Assembly (NCBI RefSeq): GCF_002796985.1
Contig: NZ_PEKX01000006.1
Span: 62,001-126,000, forward strand
DNA length: 64,000 bases
DNA from: Pseudomonas sp.
Lineage (GTDB): Bacteria > Pseudomonadota > Gammaproteobacteria > Pseudomonadales > Pseudomonadaceae
Reading direction: 5' to 3'
A program made the translations under genes and the position numbers. Positions 8,126 to 17,777 of the stretch are shown piece after piece. The notes beneath the pieces are model-generated. The model saw only the letters and a list, made by a program, of their open reading frames with translations. It did not search any database and was not told where the DNA came from. Within the stretch, counting starts at the first letter, position 1. Each line of letters begins with the position of its first letter.

Positions 8126-8322
8126 AAGAAGCCTGGGCGTACGCCGAAGCGGCGCTGAAACACCCAATCCCAAGCAACAAACCAATACCAGCGCAGAAGC
8201 AGACGCCGGCCCTGCCGACGGATCGCGGGCATGGGCTAGGCGCCCCCGCCCGTCCTACAGGGGAATACCGAGCGGTGAAGGGGAAGAGCAGAGCGATGGG
8301 TATCGCTCCGCTCCACACCATC

Positions 8323-8793
8323 CTACGTCGTGCTCTCCGGCCCGGCACTCAGCTCGGGCCAGAGCTGGAAGGGCACCCAGGTCACACCTTGCCATTTCAA
8401 CACCGACAACGTCTGCATCGCCGCCCGCAGCGTTTCCCGGCGTGGCTCGCCGAGGCCGGCGCGATGCTGGTCCCGCAACGCCGGAATCACATGCAGCGAC
8501 AACCACTGCCGCACGCTGCGATTCTCCGGATGGAAGTAGTGAATCAGCGCCGCATACACCGCCGATTCGCTGATCAGCAGCTCATCGACGTAATCGCCGC
8601 TGCCATCGCGCACCCAGGCGCGGCGGAACTGGTCGTCGTCCAGGTTACGCTCCACGCGCTCGGCCAGCCATGGAACACCGATCAGCCGGCCCAGGTCGTG
8701 GGCGCAGAACCAGCACTGGTCTTCCAGCAGCACGGCGCGCAGCAGGCGCTTGTGGCGGATGAATTCGGTGGGGATCAGAAACTCTTCAGACAT
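8323..8793 (-). CDS. BRO-N domain protein, phage-antirepressor type
   Basis: The 156-aa product is essentially a single BRO-N domain, as in phage antirepressors. Its signature runs FIRHKRLLRAVLLEDQCWFC, AHDLGRLIGV, DELLISESAVYAALIHYF and RQWLSLHVIPALRD. The C-terminal domain that phage Ant proteins usually carry (for example KilAC) is absent, so it is stand-alone. ATG 8793 has GGAGG 6-7 nt upstream, and this ribosome site lies inside a short leader ORF whose TGA overlaps the start (ATGTCTGA). A C4-like antisense RNA module lies just upstream. No other phage gene is visible nearby, suggesting a domesticated or relict immunity module. Confidence 0.85.
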   Translation of the reverse strand: MSEEFLIPTEFIRHKRLLRAVLLEDQCWFCAHDLGRLIGVPWLAERVERNLDDDQFRRAWVRDGSGDYVDELLISESAVYAALIHYFHPENRSVRQWLSLHVIPALRDQHRAGLGEPRRETLRAAMQTLSVLKWQGVTWVPFQLWPELSAGPESTT

Positions 8794-8872
8794 GGCGCAC
8801 CTCCGGGAAGGAGGCAGAAGAGGGCGGGTACAGCGAAGCGCCTTCGGGGCGAAGGCTAGGGGTGAAAGGCAT
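8786..8872 (-). CDS. Short leader ORF overlapping the BRO-N gene (icd-like)
   Basis: This 28-codon ORF (start ATG 8872, with AGAGG 8 nt upstream; another ATG at 8878 is too close to the ribosome site) ends in a TGA overlapping the BRO-N start codon. The arrangement copies the icd-ant translational coupling of phage P1. Its ribosome site is one half of a perfect 10-bp stem with the upstream antisense segment. The peptide (MPFTPSLRPEGASLYPPSSA...) has no recognisable domain, so translation itself is probably the function. Confidence 0.6.
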   Translation of the reverse strand: MPFTPSLRPEGASLYPPSSASFPEVRHV

Positions 8873-8917
8873 ATCCATTACCTCTGTGTGATGTGACCAG
8901 CTTTCTTAGGGCTGGGT

Positions 8918-9066
8918 GCCGGGAGCTAAGAAACCCCACACAGAGGGCCGGACGTATTCCCCTTTCGGGTCTTGTATTAGCCCACTCCCGGCGTCGCAGA
9001 GGTTTTTCGAGGACGAATGAATCCAGCGTGCTCGAAAAAGCCGCTTAACTTTCGGGAGCGGTCAGG
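8918..9066 (-). ncRNA. C4-like antisense RNA controlling the leader ORF / BRO-N gene
   Basis: On the minus strand the segment 8946-8926 carries an antisense pair, CCTCTGTGTG (b') and TTTCTTAG (a'). The downstream target 8909-8881 carries CTAAGAAA (a2) and CACACAGAGG (b2, containing the leader ribosome site): 8/8 and 10/10 complementarity. A second target pair lies upstream at 9091-9084 (8/8) and 9076-9067 (9/10). Between them is a 9-bp hairpin (9003-9011 with 9031-9039). This a1/b1, b'/a', a2/b2 layout, followed by a small ORF coupled to an antirepressor, is the C4 antisense RNA organisation of phages P1 and P7. RNA ends are approximate. Confidence 0.75.
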
Positions 9067-9102
9067 CCGCTGTGTGGCAGGCGTTTCTTAGGCGCCGGTG
9101 CG

Positions 9103-9131
9103 AGGGTAGGGCGATGGCGGTGAAGGGTCAA
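9103..9131 (-). promoter_or_regulatory. Predicted promoter of the C4-like RNA / leader ORF / BRO-N transcript
   Basis: On the minus strand TTGACC (9131-9126) and TACCCT (9108-9103) are separated by exactly 17 bp. The predicted start falls near 9096, directly before the first target pair, as expected for a C4-type transcript. Confidence 0.6.
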
Positions 9132-9163
9132 GCAGAAGTGATGCCCTTCGAATCTTGGAATAT

Positions 9164-10203
9164 CTAATCTTTTAGTGTTGGCTCATGCCGCCTAGGCAGA
9201 TGAAGACAAAATACATTTCGTTGATAAGGAATTCCCAGAATTTGCTCAGAGGTTGACGGGTGAGTGATTAACTCAATGTGGCCATTGTTCAATTCAATAA
9301 TCTTTTTAACTCTGTTAAGTCCGACTCCATCCCCTGATTTGCTTAGTTTTTTTGGAATTTCCCCTGAGACACCCTCTTCAAAAATAGCGAGTTTTTCTTT
9401 TTCTGATATTTTTATGCTGATCATGTCCATTTCGACAGTGGTATAAGCTCCGCTGTCATGGATGTTGACTTTTAAGTCTGATTTTTGCTTTATGTATTTT
9501 GTTGCGTTTTCAATTATGTGATATAGGGCGACGTGAATAGACTCGTAATCGAAAAATGCTGTATGAGAGCTCTCCCCGATTTCTACTCTTACCTCTTTCT
9601 CGGTGAAGTCTGGAAAGAAGAGGTAGAATATGTTCATCAGTACTTTATGAGTGTTGTGATACCTGGGGTCAAGAGAAGGAGTGCTCGTGAATAGCTTTTT
9701 GAAAACGGAAAATTCCGCTTTCATTGCAGCATTGTGTTTCGCAATTCTTAGTAGTGCTAAGGCTGTATCTCTAGGCTCTTCTTTTACTATTTTTTCTACG
9801 AAATCTACATGCGTTCCTGTTCTTCGGCTAATAACGTCCTGTGGAATTAGTGAGTAGACCTCTTGGATGTTGTGTGCGTTTAGAGATGTAAGATTGTGGA
9901 TTAGTCGTCTGGTATTTGTGTTATGGCGCTCGTTGCTCTCTGATATTATTTCTTTTATTGTTGTTAGGCTGTTTGCTATAGCATCTAACGTCGTCCGAAA
10001 TTTGCTAGAACTGGCAACGAATTCTCTGTCGTTAGTAAATGCGTACACGGTGCCAAGCTCCCCGATATGAGCGCCGCATCGGGCTCTCCCGTCGGCTATT
10101 TTGGTGGAGCTTGTTGTGACGTTAGGAAGCGTCTCTATCTCCTTTTGAAGTAGATTGCAGAATAGTATTTTGTTGTATTTGTCAGTTATTCTATATCTGA
10201 TTT

Positions 10204-10207
<4 letters not shown>
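9164..10207 (-). CDS. Histidine-kinase-like ATP-binding protein without sensor domain
   Basis: The 347-aa soluble protein has no membrane segment. Residues 1-95 are an unrecognised N-terminal region. A candidate phosphoacceptor helix (RRLIHNLTSLNAHNIQ, His104) follows, then a long helical stretch, then a HATPase_c domain: N-box HVALYHIIENATKYIK (Asn234), F-box IFEEG (275-279) and G2-box SKSGDGVGLNRVKKIIELNN (289-308). The usual D-x-G-x-G motif between N- and F-boxes is degenerate (MDMISIKIS). The ATG overlaps the stop of the upstream receiver gene (ATGA), so the two are translationally coupled and surely function together. Base composition is strikingly AT-rich against its neighbours, indicating horizontal acquisition. 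Role unknown; a phosphorelay with the receiver partner is the simplest inference. Confidence 0.85.
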
Positions 10208-10839
<632 letters not shown>

Positions 10840-10860
10840 ATTCTCTCCGATTGTGATTGG

Positions 10861-10888
10861 AAATAAAAAGCCCGCACAAGGCAGGGCT
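10861..10888 (-). terminator. Terminator-like hairpin in the leader of the receiver gene
   Basis: On the minus strand, AGCCC(T)GC pairs with GCGGGCT around a CTTGT loop and is followed by TTTTTATTT. It lies between the predicted promoter and the receiver start codon (22 nt before the ATG), so it could attenuate the operon. It could instead be a left-over terminator from the insertion site. Confidence 0.6.
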
Positions 10889-10932
10889 AGATTTTGATCT
10901 GATCCCCGACATCCTTGCTGGGTGTTCAATCG

Positions 10933-10961
10933 AATTTACACTACTGGCCAGTAGCTATCAA
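10933..10961 (-). promoter_or_regulatory. Predicted promoter with palindromic operator for the receiver/kinase operon
   Basis: TTGATA (10961-10956) and TAAATT (10938-10933) are separated by exactly 17 bp on the minus strand. The spacer contains a perfect 14-bp palindrome, CTACTGGCCAGTAG (10941-10954), an ideal position for a repressor. Confidence 0.6.
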
Positions 10962-10993
10962 TGTGGTGATTTAAACTTTTAGCTGGCCTAAGA

Positions 10994-11020
10994 AAAAGCC
11001 CCGCACTAGGCGGGGCTTTT
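10994..11020 (-). terminator. Rho-independent terminator of nrdB
   Basis: An 11-bp perfect stem (10994-11004 with 11010-11020) is followed on the minus strand by TTTTTCTT. It lies 87 bp after the nrdB stop and may also work in the other direction. Confidence 0.85.
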
Positions 11021-11106
11021 CGTCTTTCTTTATCACTGCCCCAAAATTCCATTTCGGTCTACAGCGTTTCTAATGGTCTTGACTTGCCGTCTTGCTACTA
11101 CTTCCG

Positions 11107-12354
11107 TCAGTCCCAGCTCAGCGCGCCGCCAGTCTGGTACTCGATCACGCGGGTCTCGAAGAAGTTCTTTTCCTTCTTCAGGTCCATGATTTCGCTCATC
11201 CACGGGAACGGGTTGCTGGTGCCCGGGTATTCCTCTTTGAGGCCGATCTGGGTCAGGCGGCGGTTGGCGATGAACTTGAGGTAGTCCTCCATCATCGCGG
11301 CGTTCATGCCCAGTACGCCACGCGGCATGGTGTCGCGAGCGTATTCGATTTCCAGTTGGGTGCCCTGGAGGATCATCTGGGTGGCCTCGTCCTTCATCTG
11401 GGCATCCCACAGGTGCGGGTTTTCGATCTTGATCTGGTTGATCACGTCGATGCCGAAGTTCAGGTGCATGGATTCGTCGCGCAGGATGTACTGGAACTGC
11501 TCGGCAGTGCCGGTCATCTTGTTGCGGCGGCCCATGGAGAGGATCTGGGTGAAGCCGCAGTAGAAGAAGATGCCTTCCAGAACGCAGTAGTAGGCGATCA
11601 GGTTGCGCAGGAACTGGCGGTCGGTCTCAGGAGTACCGGTTTCGAACTTGGGATCGGAGATCGAGCGGGTGTACTTGAGGCCCCAGGACGCCTTCTTAGC
11701 GACCGAAGGAATCTCGTGGTACATGTTGAAGATTTCGCCCTCGTCCATGCCCAGCGATTCGATGCAGTACTGGTAGGCGTGGGTGTGGATCGCTTCCTCG
11801 AAGGCCTGGCGCAGGATGTACTGGCGGCATTCGGGGTTGGTGATCAGGCGGTAGACGGCCAGCACCAGGTTGTTGGCGACCAGGGAGTCGGCGGTGGAGA
11901 AGAAGCCGAGGTTGCGCATGACGATGCGGCGCTCGTCTTCGCTGAGGCCGTCCTTGCTCTTCCACAGGGCAATGTCGGCGTTCATGTTCACTTCCTGGGG
12001 CATCCAGTGGTTGGCGCAACCATCCAGATACTTCTGCCAGGCCCAGTCGTACTTGAAGGGTACGAGCTGGTTGAGGTCGGCGCGGGCGTTGATCATCTGC
12101 TTGTCGCCGACTTGTACGCGGGCGGCGGAGCCTTCCAGATCGTCCAGGCCTTCCTGGATGTCCAGGGCGTCGAGGGCCTGCTTGGCGCGGGCAACGGCGT
12201 CGGAGTCGTTGGCGGATACGGCGCGCGCTTCTTCGACGGAACCGGCGGCGTCGGCGTCGAGTTTTTCAGCGTTCTGCGCGGCGGCCTGGGCGACTGCCGG
12301 GGCGGCCTTGGCTTCGGTGGCGTCTTCTTTGTCGAATTCGTCCCAGCTCAGCAT
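11107..12354 (-). CDS. nrdB: Ribonucleoside-diphosphate reductase class Ia, beta subunit
   Basis: The 415-aa R2 subunit houses the diferric-tyrosyl radical cofactor for dNTP synthesis in the cytoplasm. Iron ligands and surrounding helices are recognisable: SLVANNLVLAVYRL, RQAFEEAIHTHAYQYCIESL and RDESMHLNFGIDVINQI. The C-terminus (ALSWD) is the peptide that docks to NrdA. The N-terminal 90 residues are an Ala/Asp/Glu-rich extension usual in pseudomonads. ATG 12354 follows a GGAG-containing leader. It lies downstream of nrdA on the same strand with a 235-bp gap. Confidence 0.97.
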   Translation of the reverse strand: MLSWDEFDKEDATEAKAAPAVAQAAAQNAEKLDADAAGSVEEARAVSANDSDAVARAKQALDALDIQEGLDDLEGSAARVQVGDKQMINARADLNQLVPFKYDWAWQKYLDGCANHWMPQEVNMNADIALWKSKDGLSEDERRIVMRNLGFFSTADSLVANNLVLAVYRLITNPECRQYILRQAFEEAIHTHAYQYCIESLGMDEGEIFNMYHEIPSVAKKASWGLKYTRSISDPKFETGTPETDRQFLRNLIAYYCVLEGIFFYCGFTQILSMGRRNKMTGTAEQFQYILRDESMHLNFGIDVINQIKIENPHLWDAQMKDEATQMILQGTQLEIEYARDTMPRGVLGMNAAMMEDYLKFIANRRLTQIGLKEEYPGTSNPFPWMSEIMDLKKEKNFFETRVIEYQTGGALSWD

Positions 12355-12589
12355 GGGGGTCCTCTCCTGGTGGGCCGCTCTGGGGCGGCCTGATGTCTGG
12401 TGGCGTGTGGTGCACGCTAAGAGCTTGTGCGTCTTCCGTCATGCGCGGTGCGCGGCGGAGGAGGCTGTTGTTCTGTAAGGAGGAGGGGCCTTGAAAAGCC
12501 CCTCACCCTAGCCCTCTCCCAGGGGGAGAGGGGACAGTCCGTGCGGTCTGCCGTTTCGGTGTCAGCGCCGCTTTCGCGGCGCGCTCACC
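12355..12589. repeat. nrdA-nrdB intergenic region with family-3 repeat
   Basis: This 235-bp gap contains a CTCTCCC/GGGAGAGG hairpin (about 12500-12540: CCCTCACCCTAGCCC, then GGGGGAGAGGGG) and no gene. It may separate or stabilise the two parts of the nrdAB message. Confidence 0.6.
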
Positions 12590-15478
<2,889 letters not shown>

Positions 15479-15679
15479 GGGGTGGTTGTCTCCACGTTCT
15501 CGTAATGGGTGCGTTGCCGGCGCCCCTGGCGCCGTTCTCTAGATACAAAGAGCAAAAACAAAGAGCAAAAAGAGCGGTCGCTCGCGGGGTCAGCCGCAAG
15601 CTGGAATTCTTCTGGAACAGGGGGAATGACCCGAAGCGCCTCCCTGGCCCAACTCGGGTGCCGGCTTTACGGGCCGGGA

Positions 15680-15695
15680 CCACAATACCTAGTGG
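15680..15695. promoter_or_regulatory. nrdR box: NrdR box (leader-proximal)
   Basis: CCACAATACCTAGTGG matches the 16-bp NrdR pattern (aCaCwAtATaTwGtGt) at most conserved positions. NrdR represses RNR genes when dATP is high. Confidence 0.6.
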
Positions 15696-15870
15696 TGTTG
15701 AACGTTACGTTGCAACACCCGTACCGCATTTCCATCGACATGAATCGCTCCTTGCGGGCTGGGCCGCCTGGCACATCAGTACGTCTGGAATACGTTGTGG
15801 TGGAACCGGTGGAGCCGTGGAACAGGCTCTGGATTTCGACTTGCTTCTTGTGCCCGGTTCGTAGTGGCAA

Positions 15871-15886
15871 CCCCAAGATGTAGGGG
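15871..15886. promoter_or_regulatory. nrdR box: NrdR-like box just downstream of the nrdA start
   Basis: CCCCAAGATGTAGGGG keeps the C-C-A-A...T-A-G-G core of NrdR boxes and lies about 15-30 bp downstream of the predicted nrdA transcription start. Confidence 0.5.
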
Positions 15887-15905
15887 TATACCGCAACGGG
15901 GATAC

Positions 15906-15934
15906 AAGATAATGCGCTATGGGGGGGTTTGCAA
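15906..15934 (-). promoter_or_regulatory. Predicted sigma-70 promoter of nrdA
   Basis: On the minus strand TTGCAA (15934-15929) and TATCTT (15911-15906) are spaced by 17 bp. Confidence 0.5.
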
Positions 15935-15955
15935 GGCGGAGGAACGGGGAAAAGC

Positions 15956-15964
15956 TGTGGATAA
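15956..15964. promoter_or_regulatory. DnaA box
   Basis: TGTGGATAA is a perfect complement of the DnaA box TTATCCACA. It lies 22 bp upstream of the predicted -35 of nrdA, which fits the known DnaA control of nrdAB in gamma-proteobacteria. Confidence 0.7.
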
Positions 15965-16094
15965 AATGTGCATGGAATGTGGGTGAAGCGGGGTAACTCG
16001 CGCCATCCCTGATGCTGTCGGCCTTTCACCGTTCGTCGCGGCTGGTGACAGATTTTTCACACGCATCGGCTGTGCTGCGCGGCGCGGAACGCTA

Positions 16095-16110
16095 CCACAA
16101 TATGTAGTGT
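16095..16110. promoter_or_regulatory. nrdR box: NrdR box (distal, best match)
   Basis: CCACAATATGTAGTGT is the closest match to the NrdR consensus in the region. It lies about 200 bp upstream of the nrdA promoter. Confidence 0.65.
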
Positions 16111-16276
16111 TTTTGCCGCAGCCGGCCTTGACCTTTTCGCGCAATGCCTGCGTGCACCGGTGGAGTGCGGCGGCGATGGCAATCTGGCTACAATGCCGGC
16201 CGCTTTTGCGGGCTCCCTATAGTCACTCTCTATAGTGAGAATGCCCGCGCTCGCTCATGGCGCATCAGGAGGCAAG

Positions 16277-16981
16277 GTGGAACAAGAAGCGCGCATTCTC
16301 ATCGTCGAGGACGACCAGCGATTGGCCGAGTTGACCCAGGACTACCTGGAGAGCAACGGTCTGCTGGTGTCCATCGAGTCCCATGGCGGCAGGGCGGTGG
16401 ACCGGGTGCTGGCCGAGCGGCCGGATCTGGTGGTGCTCGACCTGATGTTGCCGGGGGAGGATGGGTTGTCCATCTGCAAGCGCCTGCGCCCGGATTACGA
16501 CGGGCCGATCCTGATGCTCACCGCGCGTACCGACGATATGGATCAGGTGCAGGGCCTGGAGATGGGGGCCGACGATTACGTGTGCAAGCCGGTGCGCCCG
16601 CGCGTGCTGCTGGCGCGTATCCGCGCCCTGCTGCGGCGCAGCGAGCCGGCTGAGGCCGCGCCGGCGGCGGGTGGCAAGCGCCTGACCTTCGGCAAGCTGG
16701 TGATCGACAACGCCATGCGCGAGGCCTGGCTGGACGAGCAGACCATCGAGCTGACCAGCGCCGAGTTCGATTTGCTCTGGCTGCTGGCGGCGAACACCGG
16801 GCGCATCCTCTCCCGCGAGGAAATCTTCAACTCCCTGCGCGGCATCGAGTACGACGGCCAGGACCGCTCCATCGATGTGCGTATTTCGCGCATCCGCCCG
16901 AAGATCGGCGACGACCCGATGCACCCGCGCCTGATCAAGACGGTGCGCAGCAAGGGCTACCTGTTCGTCGGGGAGCTTTGA
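16277..16981 (+). CDS. rstA: RstA-like OmpR-family response regulator
   Basis: The 234-aa regulator has an N-terminal receiver (ILIVEDDQRLAEL; phosphoacceptor in VVLDLMLPGEDGL; ADDYVCKPVRP) and a C-terminal winged helix (LTSAEFDLLWLLAANTGR, DVRISRIRPKIGDDP, IKTVRSKGYLF). The start is taken as GTG 16277 because AGGAGG lies just upstream; the extension to 16235 has no signal peptide or motif. It pairs with the sensor kinase at 17778, with an acetyltransferase gene between them. Confidence 0.9.
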   Translation: MEQEARILIVEDDQRLAELTQDYLESNGLLVSIESHGGRAVDRVLAERPDLVVLDLMLPGEDGLSICKRLRPDYDGPILMLTARTDDMDQVQGLEMGADDYVCKPVRPRVLLARIRALLRRSEPAEAAPAAGGKRLTFGKLVIDNAMREAWLDEQTIELTSAEFDLLWLLAANTGRILSREEIFNSLRGIEYDGQDRSIDVRISRIRPKIGDDPMHPRLIKTVRSKGYLFVGEL

Positions 16982-16984
16982 GCC

Positions 16985-17539
16985 GTGGCCGGCGAGCAGC
17001 CGTTCCCGGAACTGCACAGTGAGCGGTTCAGCCTGCGCGCCTTTACCGATGCCGACCAGCCGGCGGTGTTCCGCGCGCTGTCGCATCCTGAGGTGATCCG
17101 CTACTACGGCGTCTCCTACGCGTCGCTGGAAGCCACCCGCGAGCAGATGGAGTGGTTCGAGCGCATCTATAAGGAGAGCAGCGGCATTTGGTGGGCGATC
17201 TGCCGGCCGGACGCACCCGAGGAGATCGTCGGCGGCTGTGGCTTCAACGACTGGCAGCAGGAGCATCGTCGTCTGGAGCTGGGCTACTGGCTGCTGCCCG
17301 AGCATTGGGGGCAGGGCGTGATGGGCGAATGCCTGCCGCTGATCTTCCGCCACGCCTTCCGCGAAATGAACGTGCACCGCATCGAGGCCGAGGTGGAAAC
17401 GGAGAACCTCGCCAGCGGCCGCCTGCTGCTGCGCCAGGGATTTACGCTGGAAGGCCGGCGCCGCGAGTGCGAGGTGAAGGACGGGGCGTTCCTCAGCCTG
17501 GATTACTACGGGTTGCTCAATTCGGTGGACGCAGGGTGA
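16985..17539 (+). CDS. GNAT acetyltransferase (RimJ/RimL type)
   Basis: The 184-aa GNAT protein has the family features LHSERFSLRAFTDAD near the N-terminus, the acetyl-CoA-binding loop LLPEHWGQGVMGE, and the C-terminal NLASGRLLLRQGFTLEGRRR. It starts with GTG three bases after the rstA stop, so it is co-transcribed and probably translationally coupled. The substrate (an N-terminus or a small amine) cannot be read from sequence. Confidence 0.88.
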   Translation: MAGEQPFPELHSERFSLRAFTDADQPAVFRALSHPEVIRYYGVSYASLEATREQMEWFERIYKESSGIWWAICRPDAPEEIVGGCGFNDWQQEHRRLELGYWLLPEHWGQGVMGECLPLIFRHAFREMNVHRIEAEVETENLASGRLLLRQGFTLEGRRRECEVKDGAFLSLDYYGLLNSVDAG

Positions 17540-17554
17540 GCTCGGTGCTCGGGC

Positions 17555-17745
17555 TGGCCCTCCCCCCAGCCCTCTCCCGAGGGGAGAGGGGGCCGTCAGT
17601 GCCGGCTGCCGGTTCGGCGTTGTGCTGTCGTGATAGATGCCAGCCGAGCCATCCGAGCAGGGCGCCAATCTTCGCGCGCACGCCGAACAGTCCCCTCTCC
17701 CTCCGAGCGGGGCGCGCAGCCAGGGCTAGGGTGAGGGTGCTCCCA
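17555..17745. repeat. Family-3 repeats between the acetyltransferase and rstB
   Basis: Two C/T-rich palindromes (about 17558-17592 and 17690-17745) fill the 240-bp gap. There is no other gene or promoter that I can support. Confidence 0.65.
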
Positions 17746-17777
17746 GCCTGCACCGCGCCTGTCCGGATCAACCACCC

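Larger units (their letters stand above)
8794..9163. other. Gene-poor 370-bp region holding the C4 module
   Basis: Apart from the leader ORF, the antisense segment, its two target pairs and the promoter, I see no other gene here. Direct repeats: TTTCTTAG at 8902-8909 and 9084-9091; inverted copy CTAAGAAA at 8926-8933. Confidence 0.7.
15479..16276. promoter_or_regulatory. nrdA / rstA shared upstream region
   Basis: The 800 bp between divergent nrdA and rstA carry no credible gene. They hold a nrdA promoter (15906-15934), three NrdR-type boxes and a DnaA box. The nrdA leader from the predicted start (about 15899) would be about 420 nt. Confidence 0.7.

Noticed and set aside
6809..8322. CRISPR array in the repeat-rich gap
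   Set aside because: Repeats are palindromes of differing type and orientation, not regular direct repeats with unique spacers; no cas genes.
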